DNA from: Thioflexithrix psekupsensis
GTDB taxonomy: Bacteria > Pseudomonadota > Gammaproteobacteria > Beggiatoales > Beggiatoaceae
DNA length: 64,000 nt
NCBI RefSeq assembly: GCF_002149925.1
Contig: NZ_MSLT01000024.1
Location: 85,492-149,491 of the forward strand
Direction: 5' to 3'
The first letter of the stretch is position 1. The number at the start of each line of letters is the position of its first letter. The position numbers were made by a program, and so were the translations under genes. Below the pieces are notes generated by a model. The model was given only the letters and a program-made list of their open reading frames with translations. It was not told where the DNA came from and did no database searches. Below, piece by piece: positions 1 to 8,507 of this stretch.

Positions 1-188
1 AATTCATTTTCAACAGTTTGGGAGGGAGAAGTTTTCCAGATGAATCCCTGTGGAGAAACAAGCAAAAAGCCCGCAACGGCTAATAAGATAATTAAAACAA
101 CAATAATGCCAATGAGCAAGGTATTATTAGAAGATATATTGCCAGATTCTCGTGATTTGGCGTTGGGTTTAATGGGGTCTTTCATCAT
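1..188 (-). CDS. N-terminus of a single-pass membrane protein (cut by window edge)
   Basis: The minus strand is open from a start at 188 (ATG ATG; 185 is the alternative) to the window edge. It reads MMKDPIKPNAKS, then a strongly hydrophobic stretch (LLIGIIVVLIILLAVAGFLL, about residues 24-43), then a hydrophilic tail. This is a signal-anchor or type II membrane topology. The start overlaps the stop of the preceding gene (ATGA-type overlap at 185-188), so it is the fourth gene of the same minus-strand operon. Its product is not recognisable from about 62 residues. The overlap and the shared one-TM design suggest that it works with its upstream neighbours; that is inference. Confidence 0.7.
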   Translation of the reverse strand, partial: MMKDPIKPNAKSRESGNISSNNTLLIGIIVVLIILLAVAGFLLVSPQGFIWKTSPSQTVENE

Positions 189-1528
189 GATGGTTGATTC
201 CCTTGGTTGCATGGTAAAAACTTTTCTAACTTTTCTCTAATCTTACCAACGGTTTTTTTATTTTCCTCCGCTGGTAAAACACGTTCAATTGACTCCCAAA
301 CCTTGTTGTCGTCCTTTAAAAGCGCACAACAAGAGGCGACATCTTGGCAGGGCGCATTTTGGTTCATAGGCTGCCCTGTAGCGATTTTTGAAGATTGATC
401 TGACTGCGATTTTGACTGCGATTTGTCACCGACTAAAGGCTTTAAAACCTTAAAGAATTCATCTAAAACCGCAGCCCACTCGACATCCTCGTTGCTTAAA
501 AATGGGGAATCAGATAGTTCACCAATCTTCTTTGCCTCTTCAGAAATTGACTTAATGGCTTCATAACGGTTGATACAATTAGTATCTGTCTGATCACACG
601 CAGTTCCTTTGTCTATCTCTTCAAAAAACGAGTCAAAAACACCCTTTAATCCACGCAAATTATCTCGACGAGCAATTAATTCTTCCATGTCTTTTAACCC
701 AAAAAAATAAACGCTTTGCAGCTTTTTTCTGTATTCTTTCAAATCTAAAGTGATTAAACAATAATCCGCTTCAAATTCTGAGCGGCATTTTTGGAAATCT
801 TCCATTTTTTCTGGCAACAAAACGGCTTCGCATTGCGTCCCAGCAAAAAGCTGTTTTTGTGAATCACTCAAGCCGTTGCATACTTTTTGTGCCTCTTTTG
901 CCAAATCAACAGGCTGTTCAATTTGATTTGATGCCTCTGGTGGATTTTCAGGAGTTTTATTTTCTGAGCTTGAGAAATAAAAAGCCAAAACAGCCACAAT
1001 AAAAACTAAAACCGCAACCACACCCATAATTATTTTATTGGATGGTTTTGTCGATTTAGAAACAACGCTGTTTTTTTCAGGTAATGGAACGTGCAGTAAA
1101 TCTGGGAAAATATCGACAATTTCATTTTCCCATTGCGCTATATCAGGGTGTTTAAAAACAATGCCGCGGGCTTCTTTCCAATTAACTTGTTTCACCAATT
1201 CATCAAAAGCAGTGTCTAATTTATCTTTAAGCCATTGCGCGACTTTATCCCGTTGCGCAATGGAATAATTAGCGATGGCTGCATTCACCAAAACCAGCCA
1301 TTCATCTCCCTGTCTTGCACCTGTGGAGGTTTGGGTTCTTTTAACGTGTACCGCAATAAAATCTTCACCCAAAATAAAGGGCGAATCAGTCCACGCCAAT
1401 TGTTGACTGGCTTGCGCTAATTTGCGTTGTAAATCAACTTCCAAAAAGGGACATTGCGGCGAAACAATAAAACGATGATTTAATTCACCCGCCCGCGGTG
1501 TTTGACCAATGAGATGAAAGGCTGTCAT
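185..1528 (-). CDS. Conserved-looking protein with one central membrane segment, unknown function
   Basis: About 447 aa from the ATG at 1528, which lies two bases after the upstream stop. An in-frame start at 1546 would overlap that gene. Residues 1-165 are a soluble N-terminal domain, 166-185 a single hydrophobic helix (MGVVAVLVFIVAVLAFYF), and the rest a hydrophilic, helical domain with many Cys residues. The Cys pattern (CNG, CEAV, CRSEF, ADYC, CDQTDTNC, CQDVASCC, LPCNQG) suggests a disulfide-bonded periplasmic C-terminal part. There is a low-complexity KSQSKSQSDQSSK linker near residue 380. I do not recognise the family. It is the third gene of the GTPase operon and is tightly coupled to its neighbours at both ends, so it is probably a partner of the GTPase product. 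Confidence 0.75.
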   Translation of the reverse strand: MTAFHLIGQTPRAGELNHRFIVSPQCPFLEVDLQRKLAQASQQLAWTDSPFILGEDFIAVHVKRTQTSTGARQGDEWLVLVNAAIANYSIAQRDKVAQWLKDKLDTAFDELVKQVNWKEARGIVFKHPDIAQWENEIVDIFPDLLHVPLPEKNSVVSKSTKPSNKIIMGVVAVLVFIVAVLAFYFSSSENKTPENPPEASNQIEQPVDLAKEAQKVCNGLSDSQKQLFAGTQCEAVLLPEKMEDFQKCRSEFEADYCLITLDLKEYRKKLQSVYFFGLKDMEELIARRDNLRGLKGVFDSFFEEIDKGTACDQTDTNCINRYEAIKSISEEAKKIGELSDSPFLSNEDVEWAAVLDEFFKVLKPLVGDKSQSKSQSDQSSKIATGQPMNQNAPCQDVASCCALLKDDNKVWESIERVLPAEENKKTVGKIREKLEKFLPCNQGNQPS

Positions 1529-1530
1529 GA

Positions 1531-2692
1531 TTATTGATATTTCCAATCAGGTAAAACAGGAGCTTGAGGATAACCAGTGAGTCCAAAATAGACACTAGCA
1601 GTCAGTGTGCCTTCTGTGTTGCGAAGATCAACTTTCTTGCCTGATGCTAATTCGACTGGAGTGGTTTCAAAAGTGGCACTGCCATTATTTGGTGTTGAGA
1701 ACCAACCTTTGTAAGTCACTGTTATTGAAATCTCTAACTTTTTGTTAGAGGCTGCGCTAAAAGTCTGCATGGGTAGAGTAGTATTCACGTTATTTTCGGA
1801 ACTAACGTCTTTTGTGACCTCTGCCTGTCCGTACATTCTAACCGCAAGTACGTTATCTCCCTCTTTTGCTCCCTGCCATTCGATACGAGTAATTTGCAGT
1901 TGCAAATTGGGAATGACTGCATTAGGGTCTATTTTAGACAGATATTCTCTGTACGCATTAACCTCACGCTGCATCGCTTTGAGTGGAGCTTCTTTCAAAT
2001 AGCTATCTAAGTTTGAGAGCGTAGGATTGGGCTTGGCATTCTCATAAAGATGCTGATCTTGACGCTTGTCAACTTCCAATTTGAGTTTCTCTAACTCTGC
2101 ATCAGTACCTTGGCGCAAGGAAACAGGTATATTTTGATAAGCTGACAAAATATTGTTCGCATTGTTGAACTGATCCTTTGCAAGTTCCTGATTGACTTGG
2201 TTTTTCAAAATAGAAAGTGAACGTTGCGGAAAATCCTTAATCAAGGCCACCAATTCAGCATCGGTATCATCTTTGCGTTGACCCAAAACCTGTGCGGCAA
2301 CGGTTAAATTGCCTCCATTCATTGCATTGTTGTAAGAGACGAGAAACTCTTGCAAACTCTTCTGAGAAACCAGTTTCATATACTGCTCTGACATCTGATT
2401 TCTAAGTTTTTCAAATTCCGCACGCAATTCAGCATCAGAAACCAATGGAAACTTTCCTGACAAGTCGTTTAATTCGGCAAGTGATTGATTCAGTTTCTCC
2501 GCTTCATTAGCGAAAGTGGTAGCTTCTTGCTTTATTCTGGACAATGCGCTGCGATAGTCTGTGGTTTGCTGCTTGATTTTTGCCGTTAAAACCAACTCCT
2601 CCGCTGATATGCGGTATGAACCATTGGGATAACGCTGCAAATAATCACTTGCCAAGCTAACTTGTGTGCCTAATTCACCGCTGGCTTTAATA
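1531..2692 (-). pseudogene. C-terminal fragment of the IS-split GTPase/membrane protein
   Basis: The frame is open from the IS border (2692) to the TAA at 1531-1533. A TTG at 2655 could act as a start but is not needed. The reading frame runs back through KASGELGTQVSL to the IS edge. Deleting the IS (2693-3823) and one TA duplication joins this frame to the fragment at 3824-4400 as ...LWQT-IKASGELG... The fragment is alpha-helical and coiled-coil-like for about 240 residues and ends in a beta-rich module (starting NLQLQITRIEWQG) that looks like a C2-type sandwich; the last point is inference. As it stands it lacks the GTPase and membrane parts and is probably not functional alone. Confidence 0.8.
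2691..2692. repeat. TA target duplication, left side of IS copy 1
   Basis: The TA dinucleotide abuts TACCAA at the IS end and is matched by TA at 3824-3825. The duplication of TA is the hallmark of IS630/Tc1-type insertion. Confidence 0.75.
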
Positions 2693-2743
2693 TACCAATT
2701 TTTTCAGAGTCGTATAATAATACTTTTTAAATAGGAGAGAATA

Positions 2744-3775
2744 ATGAACAAGAGATATGAAGATTTAGAAGAGTTAATGTCAACAGGTGAAGCGAGAGAA
2801 GTGAAGCGAGCGATGGCAGTAAGAATGTCTTTGCTTGGTTTTGTGCGTGCGGAAGCGGCTTTAGCGTGTTGTGTCAGTGTGCAATTTGTGGATAAATGGA
2901 AAGCCATTTATTTAGCGTCAGGGGTGGAAGGATTAAAGTTAGCGTATAAAGGCTCGCCAGGGTATTTAAAGCCGCGTGAACGAGAAGATGTGATTAATTG
3001 GATACAAGAAAAGAAGACAATAACAATAGAGGAACTAAAGAGATACTTAAAAGAGGAGTATGATGTTTTCTATTCTTCAAATACTTCTTATACTAAATTA
3101 TTAGAAGAAGCGAATTTAAGTTATAAGAAGACACACAAAGAGAATTCGGCAAAAGATGAGGTAAAAGTAGAAGCTAAAAAAAAAGAGATTAAGGATTTAA
3201 TAGATAAGGAGCGTGAACAGATAGAAAGTGGAGAGGTAATGTACTGGATGCAAGACGAAAGCCATCAGTTGTGGGGAGATATTTGTGGTTATGTTTGGTC
3301 GAAAAAAGGAGAAAGAACGTCAATAAAGATGAGTAATTATCGCACTTCTCAAACGTGGTATGGAGCGGTGAATATTTATACGGGAGAATTTATTTTAGAT
3401 AGGGCAAAGAAAGCTGATACAAAATATACGATAGACTTTATTAACTGGCTCATTTACAGATATAAAGAAGCCCGTCATGTGATTATTTGGGATGGTGCAA
3501 GTTATCATCGTTCTGAAGGTTTAAGAACTTATTTAGAGAAATTAAATGGGGGACTTCCAGAATCAGAATGGAAAGTTCGTTTATTAAGATTTGCGCCCAA
3601 TGCCCCAGAGCAAAATCCAGTCGAGGATATTTGGCTTCAAGGTAAGAATTGGGTCAGAAAGAATTTTCATCGTCTATCAAGCTTTAAAGAAGTCACTAGT
3701 ATGTTTGAGACCTTTTTGTCAGGTAAAGTGTTTAAGTTTAATAAAATTAAACAGTATCTTATACCTAATATCTAG
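2744..3775 (+). CDS. IS630-family transposase (copy 1, intact)
   Basis: 343 aa with a good ribosome site (GGAGAG) upstream of ATG 2744. The N-terminal 65 residues are a helix-turn-helix region of IS630 type (SLLGFVRAEAALACCVSVQF). The catalytic core follows, with Asp171 (YWMQDES), Asp250 (VIIWDGASYH) and Glu294 (PNAPEQNPVEDIW), a DDE triad with 43 residues between D and E as expected for IS630/DDE_3. A nine-A run encodes KKK at residues 145-147; this run is the place where copy 2 is frameshifted. The protein is identical to that of copy 3, which implies recent mobility. Confidence 0.95.
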   Translation: MNKRYEDLEELMSTGEAREVKRAMAVRMSLLGFVRAEAALACCVSVQFVDKWKAIYLASGVEGLKLAYKGSPGYLKPREREDVINWIQEKKTITIEELKRYLKEEYDVFYSSNTSYTKLLEEANLSYKKTHKENSAKDEVKVEAKKKEIKDLIDKEREQIESGEVMYWMQDESHQLWGDICGYVWSKKGERTSIKMSNYRTSQTWYGAVNIYTGEFILDRAKKADTKYTIDFINWLIYRYKEARHVIIWDGASYHRSEGLRTYLEKLNGGLPESEWKVRLLRFAPNAPEQNPVEDIWLQGKNWVRKNFHRLSSFKEVTSMFETFLSGKVFKFNKIKQYLIPNI

Positions 3776-3790
3776 CTAGATATTAGAACT
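3761..3790 (+). terminator. Palindrome over transposase stop (IS right end)
   Basis: TAATATCTAGCTAGATATTA is a perfect 20-bp palindrome that includes the TAG stop of the transposase gene. The copy at 60.06 kb keeps it and the copy at 62.47 kb has one mismatch. It could act as a weak terminator or protect the element from read-through. No T-run follows, so the role is uncertain. Confidence 0.4.
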
Positions 3791-3800
3791 TAATTTGTTT

Positions 3801-4400
3801 TTATATCTCACATAATTTTGGTATAGTTTGCCACAATTGCTCTTCACGATCACGTCGCAATTTATGCAACATTTCTTTGGCATTTTCCCGATCAAAAGTT
3901 AGGCGAGACAAGCTATGGCGAAAACGCGGTGAATTGACATAATTCTCTAGCCAAATTTCAGCCGAATCGAGTGCCGTTTGCTCAATTTTTGGATTTTCAA
4001 GATTGCTCAAGTGTTGACGCAATTGAAAATGGTCTAAAACGCTTTCGGCAATTAATCCCACTAAGGCCAAAGAGAAAAAACCAACAACAGAACCAATCAT
4101 GAGTTTTTTCTGGCAATTTTTCCCGATCTGCATAATTTCTTGAGCATAAGGGGATTCTTGGGGAAAACGAAGCAACAATTCTTGGCTTTTTCCCATGCAC
4201 GAAAAAACATCTTTTTTGGCAGTTTCTTGAAACCGCGCAAAATCAACTTCATCACAACGCTGTGCCAACCAAACAAATGGCTCTTCTAATCCAAAAGATT
4301 GCAAAGGAATGCGGACTTGAGGACATTCAACTTGATGGCCGTCTTTATCGGTACTTGCCACTTGACTGCTGCCAAAAGCACTGATTAGGAAAAAGCTCAA
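3801..4400 (-). pseudogene. Middle fragment of the frameshifted GTPase/membrane protein
   Basis: This frame continues the GTPase gene after a one-base shift near 4390. The GTPase frame ends GNFELF-PNQ, and this frame supplies LISAFGSSQ, a plausible G5-type SAxG element. It holds a hydrophobic segment (LMIGSVVGFFSLALVGLIAE, about residues 100-119) and a helical region. The last residues (IPKLCEI) are encoded by the IS end, not by the native gene, and the native frame resumes at 2692. A TTG at 4400 is the only listed start, and no real start context is seen. The fragment is best read as the middle of a single gene of about 842 codons. Confidence 0.8.
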
Positions 4401-5193
4401 AATTACCCTGAGACATCACGTTGCAAAGGGTATCATATAAACCCTTGTGGGCAGGATTTTTCTGATCTCCAATAAACTCATCCAATAACTTTTTTTGCAC
4501 TGGAAAATTAAAGCGATTTTTAGGGATTTTAACAGGACGAGTTAAGTCAATATTAGGATTGGAAGATCGAAAAGAAGGCACGGGACAACTGGGCAGTGGT
4601 TTAAAGTCAGGAGACCAGCGATCCCATTTATTGACCACCATCGCCACGGGCATGTCAAAATTAGCTCCCTCCTGCTTGTGGCTGCGCACTTGGGCAAATA
4701 CTCTGGATAGCCCATAAATGTTGTGATAAGTTTGTTCATTATCACGTGAATTAGCTTGCCGATTAGGGGCTTCTGCTAAAATCAAAATTCCGTCCAATTC
4801 AGAGAAAATTTTACGCAAATTTTGCGCGATTTGGCTTTCATCTACGCGGGTGTTTAATAACTCTCCCGAATAATCAAAAATATCAATACGAAAAGTGCGG
4901 CCTTCAGGCGTGCCAAATTCATACTCGAAAATAAATTGATCACTAATTGCCGTAGGCGGGGGAACTTCTCCCTTAGTGATCTGCGTAATTGCCGCCTCCA
5001 ACCATTGTTTGCCCGCTTTTAAGCGATTGGAATGCTCGCTGTTATCCAATTCACCCATAGGCAGCCAAAGCGCACTTAGACCGCTTGGACTGGGACGGCG
5101 CGGCATTCCCAATGCAGTTAAAATGCAGCTTTTGCCTGAGCCTGAATAACCAAACAAGCCAATTTTGTAAATTTTACGCTTAGTCTTTTCCAT
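4345..5193 (-). pseudogene. GTPase domain, N-terminal part of a frameshifted and IS-interrupted gene
   Basis: The ATG at 5193 begins a P-loop GTPase domain. Walker A/G1 is GYSGSGKS (residues 14-21), the switch II/G3 region is DIFDYSGE (about residue 105), and the G4 motif is NKWD (about residue 188). It is a TRAFAC-like GTPase, but I cannot place it in a named family. The frame leaves the native sequence at about 4390, where GAG-CTT-TTT-CCT contains five T; with four T the reading runs on as ELF-LISAFGS. After correction and removal of the IS, the full protein would have about 842 residues: GTPase, membrane helix, coiled-coil and beta-rich C-terminus. The upstream gene ends 57 bp away on the same strand. 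Confidence 0.82.
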
Positions 5194-5250
5194 TACAATA
5201 TGCCTTAATTAACCATAAATAATAAAAATGACATCTATCCCAAAAAAGAT

Positions 5251-7266
5251 TTAGAATAAATGCGCCTTACTGTTAGTAAACCACCAAACCGAATTATTTT
5301 TCTTAACCAATAAATCGGCTGCTTTGGAGGAGTCAAGTGCCTGCTGTCTTTGTTCAGACAATTGAGTAAAGATGGCTCTACCTTTGTCATCAATCCGATG
5401 CTCAAGTTGAGAATAACAATCACTATTTGCAACGACTGGATTAGAATAGGCTAAAAAAGAACAGGCTAAAATCAGCGCACCTGCTTTAGCAAATGAGGAA
5501 TTAATACTTACCGTTGCTTTTTCATCCTTGCGCATAAATAAATCTACCTTACCTTTTTCAATCATCTGAAATGTCCCTTGATTCAGCAAAAACGCATCAG
5601 AAGATGTCGATAAAATTCCAGCGAGAGGAAGGGAGGCATTAATGTCTGGATTGGGTTTCATTTGAGTTTTCATAATATCTGAAAAATGAGATAAACGGAT
5701 GCCTTGCGATAATTGAGCTTTAGAACGTTCCATAATTTCAGAAAGGAAAATATCTGCCCCCTCTTCAAAAAGATCAATTTCTTTAACCGCTTTTCCAGCC
5801 ACTGAAGGCATTTTTTTCATGAGTTTCCCCATTTGTTTATTAATTGCTTTTTTAGTTTGGGTCTTTGCAACTTGTTTTACGCCCGCAGACAATGCTTTAG
5901 AAACTACCCCTGAACCCGGTATGGGTACAACAGTAAAGATTACATCCGTTGCTACCAATAAGGCTTCCACGCCAGAAACATGTCTACCTTGTGCAGTTCT
6001 TACCACAGTTGCGAACGTACCGCCTCTATCCTGCCGACAAAGTTCAGCATTCAATCTGTCACGATCATTTTCTTTTAACCAATCATTAAGAAGAGAATCC
6101 ACTCGACTTTCATCGCTATTTAACTTATGAATCGCAGAAGTTTCTGTACAATAGTCAAGGTTTTTTTCTAAGAAGCGATTAAACGACGGATTTTTACCCA
6201 AATTCACCAGTGGATATAAAATTTCATTTTTCTCTAATAACGCTTTTTCAATGCGATTTAATACCGCTGGTGGATAATGTTCTTTAAACAATAATTCAGC
6301 GGGCGTATAGCCAGTGACTTGTAAAGACCATAACCACGCTTTTAAAAACTGTTCCCCTTCTGGAATAGTGGCGACTTTCCAAAAATGAGCATCACTGGCA
6401 TATAACACCAATGAAAACCCCGTTTCTTCCGAAGCCCGCAATAAACGCGGCCAGAAATAATCTCTAAAATTATCTCTAAATGATTCATCTTCAATCAAAA
6501 ATGTGCGAATCTTTGCCCCTTCTTGCAACAAAAATTGATACTGATTTATTAATTCATCAGAATCATCACTTCTTAATGCCGTTTCTAGCACATCTCTTAA
6601 CCATTTTTCATAAATAACAATGGCTTCTTTATCTCTAGGATTATCTCTAGGAAAAATAAATAGCGTTTCCGAATGCAATAAATGCTTTTCTTGTAAGCGA
6701 CAAATTAAATCTGAATTGCGCGACAAGGCCTGTGCCAATGCAGTGGCATCTCGTCTATTGCTGTGAAACATAAATAAACTGGTAAAATGTGCATAACAAT
6801 CTTTATGATAATCCACTAATTTGATAAACTCTGTCAGATCGCTATCCAGATTAATCATTAAGGCGGCCATTTCTGGATTTTTCTCCAGAAAAGACATTAA
6901 CGCAGAAGAGACTTTTAAAGATTTTAACTGGAACAATAGATCATCCAAAAAACCTTTTTCAGTCAAATACAACAAACTAAACCATTCTTGATTTAATGCC
7001 AAAACAGCAGAGGCGGCTTGTTTTGTCCAACCTGCTTTGATCAATTGATCTTGCCAATGGGTCAATTGTTGAGAAAAATGGTCGGAACTGCTGACAGTCT
7101 CAGCTTGAGGCGAGTTTGCTTGAGAGGAAAGATCCGGCGATGAATCAGCCGTAAGAGAATTTGGCGAAGAATTTAGGACAGAATGCGTCGGCTCTCGCGT
7201 CCCATAGACAACAATCACCACTGCCAATAACACAAAAAGCCCAAATGCGGTGTAGATAACTTTCAT
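5251..7266 (-). CDS. Large membrane-anchored protein of unknown function, first gene of the GTPase operon
   Basis: 671 aa from ATG 7266, preceded by AGGAA on the minus strand. Residues 5-22 form an uncleaved signal anchor (FGLFVLLAVVIVVYG), followed by a Ser/Pro/Asn-rich linker (to about residue 60) and then a long helical domain to about residue 440. A mildly hydrophobic Gly-rich segment (VATDVIFTVVPIPGSGVVSK, about 448-467) and a Lys-rich amphipathic stretch follow, reminiscent of membrane-perturbing segments; that is inference. A second hydrophobic helix lies near residue 600 (GALILACSFLAYSNPVVA). I do not recognise a family. It precedes the GTPase gene by 57 bp on the same strand. Upstream, TATAAT at about 7292-7297 (minus) is a possible -10 box. 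Confidence 0.75.
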   Translation of the reverse strand: MKVIYTAFGLFVLLAVVIVVYGTREPTHSVLNSSPNSLTADSSPDLSSQANSPQAETVSSSDHFSQQLTHWQDQLIKAGWTKQAASAVLALNQEWFSLLYLTEKGFLDDLLFQLKSLKVSSALMSFLEKNPEMAALMINLDSDLTEFIKLVDYHKDCYAHFTSLFMFHSNRRDATALAQALSRNSDLICRLQEKHLLHSETLFIFPRDNPRDKEAIVIYEKWLRDVLETALRSDDSDELINQYQFLLQEGAKIRTFLIEDESFRDNFRDYFWPRLLRASEETGFSLVLYASDAHFWKVATIPEGEQFLKAWLWSLQVTGYTPAELLFKEHYPPAVLNRIEKALLEKNEILYPLVNLGKNPSFNRFLEKNLDYCTETSAIHKLNSDESRVDSLLNDWLKENDRDRLNAELCRQDRGGTFATVVRTAQGRHVSGVEALLVATDVIFTVVPIPGSGVVSKALSAGVKQVAKTQTKKAINKQMGKLMKKMPSVAGKAVKEIDLFEEGADIFLSEIMERSKAQLSQGIRLSHFSDIMKTQMKPNPDINASLPLAGILSTSSDAFLLNQGTFQMIEKGKVDLFMRKDEKATVSINSSFAKAGALILACSFLAYSNPVVANSDCYSQLEHRIDDKGRAIFTQLSEQRQQALDSSKAADLLVKKNNSVWWFTNSKAHLF

Positions 7267-7444
7267 GATGTATTCCTCAGTAAAAACTACGCCATTATAA
7301 ATTGAATTTCGCCCTCTGTCGCATTATTTTTTATACAAATTAAGGTCTGGATCATCATTTAATCGCCGTTAAAGTAGTCGATAATGACGGCTTATAAAGT
7401 TTGGAGGTGAAGGGGAGGTTCGGAGAAATAGGGAGCGGAGACTC

Positions 7445-7496
7445 TTATTTTACTTTTATGATTTAAAGTAAAATAAGATAGTTTATATTTTACTTT
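7445..7496 (+). promoter_or_regulatory. Triple TTTTACTTT operator-like repeat
   Basis: TTATTTTACTTT (7445-7456) and its exact complement AAAGTAAAATAA (7465-7476) form a 12-bp perfect inverted repeat with an 8-base spacer. A third ATTTTACTTT lies at 7487-7496. The cluster sits 24-75 bases upstream of the Fic start at 7520. This is the layout of an operator bound by a dimeric repressor. Many Fic proteins of this type carry a C-terminal winged helix, but here that part of the gene is lost, so autoregulation is only an inference. Confidence 0.5.
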
Positions 7497-7519
7497 CAAA
7501 AAAAATACAGGAAAAGTTG

Positions 7520-7696
7520 ATGAATATTAAAGATTTTATTGCAGGACAGTGGAGAGCAGGTTATCAGTATCAGTATTTTTTACCGACTTCAATTAACCAA
7601 GAATTTTACTGGACAGATTCCAAACTAAACTCTCTTTTATCTCGTTCCTACATGCTACACAGGAATGCAGCCCAAATGCGCCGCGTCACGAATTAA
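7520..7696 (+). pseudogene. Truncated N-terminus of a Fic-family protein
   Basis: ATG 7520 with GGAAAAG upstream gives 58 aa. The first 43 or so residues (from MNIKDFIAGQWRAG through QYQYFLPTSINQ to LNSLLSR) match the usual start of Fic/DOC proteins with a Fic_N region, where Y-Y-F-P-IN and a D-x-x-(I/L)-x-x-LL pattern precede the core. The reading then enters a hairpin repeat (7637-7750) and stops. The Fic core with its HPFxxGNG motif is absent, so the gene cannot make an AMP-transferase. The family call rests on recall of the N-terminal pattern only. Confidence 0.55.
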
Positions 7697-7750
7697 CTTA
7701 ATGTGGCACATCGTGGCTGCATTCCTACAAACTTGTGGAGACAAGATAAA
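7637..7750. repeat. Inverted-repeat element (R3) that truncates the Fic gene
   Basis: AGGAATGCAGCC (7661-7672) pairs exactly with GGCTGCATTCCT (7715-7726) around a 42-base loop. The right half (7701-7750) is clearly related to 13381-13430: both read A-YGTGGCAC-RTCGT, then GGC-G-ATTCC or GGCGTTCCC, then ACAAACT-GTGG and AGACAA. The left half (from 7637) resembles the same unit in reverse. It is therefore two head-to-head copies of a short dispersed hairpin repeat. Together with the end of Fic similarity at its edge, this suggests insertion into the Fic gene. Confidence 0.5.
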
Positions 7751-7784
7751 GTATTTTTCAGTTAGATACCGCACCGTACCGTTT

Positions 7785-8114
7785 TTATGTCTTATTGTCC
7801 CAACCAACAACATATCCATCTTCCAGTATAATACGGAGCGCATATCTTCCGCGACCTGTTTTATTGTATTTCCATGTTTCTTTTGTCTTTGTTTTCATGA
7901 CTTTTTTATCAATATCCAATGGTTTACCTAAGGAATCTATTAACTGTTCAGTGGTTTGACCTTGCCAAAACATTTTCTTCATAATCATATCGACAATTTC
8001 TACATTACCATACTTCAAAAGTAGTGCTTCCCGACGTTTTTCGTTCAAGTACTGCGAGTACCGTGATAAAGCAAACCAAACGATTCCAATGATAACTAAA
8101 ACAAAAAACTCCAT
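7785..8114 (-). CDS. Small membrane-anchored protein, SmpA/BamE-like fold possible
   Basis: 109 aa. Residues 2-16 are a hydrophobic N-terminal helix (EFFVLVIIGIVWFAL), followed by a basic stretch and a soluble domain. The domain carries GQTTEQLIDSLGKPLD, W-K-Y, and a closing LEDGYVVGWDN. That pattern (a G-x-(S/T)-x-x-x-(V/L)-x-x-x-LGxP helix followed by strands, with a G-x-V turn) is typical of short SmpA/BamE-like or lipoprotein-domain proteins, where it mediates envelope contacts. The exact family is uncertain. It is a lone gene on the minus strand, and no operon partner is visible. Confidence 0.65.
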   Translation of the reverse strand: MEFFVLVIIGIVWFALSRYSQYLNEKRREALLLKYGNVEIVDMIMKKMFWQGQTTEQLIDSLGKPLDIDKKVMKTKTKETWKYNKTGRGRYALRIILEDGYVVGWDNKT

Positions 8115-8507
8115 GATTTGTTCCTTGAAAAGCTTTCTAAGGCGACTCTAAGCCTTGGTTGCAGCAACCTATCAGCACCAAGCATTCCACCCTGATACTC
8201 TGTGATACTAAAGATAAATCAGGCAAGTTTGACCTGATACTCTTTACCCTAATAACTTGATATTAAACAAGTAATCACGTATCCTTATCAGGATACTTCT
8301 TGTATGCTATCACTGTATTTATACGATGTCAACAACCCGATCAGGCAAAACCCGACTGACTAAAACCTGCGATTTAATGCAGCGTTTGCACTATTCCATT
8401 CATACCGAATTAGGCTATTATTCATTCTCAAAATTCCTGAAACTGAACAATGGCCGTTTCCTCATTTCCATATCACCTAATTCGCCACAAAAAAGGAAAA
8501 CCCAATC
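8115..8507. other. 393-bp intergenic region upstream of ggt
   Basis: No convincing gene was found here. The stretch contains the direct repeat CCTGATACTCT (about 8192 and 8233) and a possible sigma-70 promoter on the plus strand (TTGACC at 8229-8234, ATAACT at 8252-8257, 17-base spacer). A 93-codon plus-strand frame from 8326 runs into ggt and has no features of its own. Confidence 0.35.

Larger units (their letters stand above)
2693..3823 (+). mobile_element. IS630-family insertion sequence, copy 1 (1131 bp)
   Basis: The element is bounded by short terminal inverted repeats (TACCAA at the left, TTGGTA at the right) and flanked by a TA duplication (2691-2692, 3824-3825). It contains one transposase gene on the plus strand. 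Two other near-identical copies in the window (60020-61151 and 62423-63552) fix the borders independently, because all three alignments stop at the same bases. Insertion splits a GTPase-type gene, and excision restores its frame. The target reads TTTAA-TA, the same as for the other two copies. The right end carries a 20-bp palindrome that overlaps the transposase stop codon. Confidence 0.93.

Noticed and set aside
7655..7931. Short frames on both strands inside the hairpin repeat and small membrane gene
   Set aside because: They lie in palindromic repeat DNA or opposite a better-supported gene.
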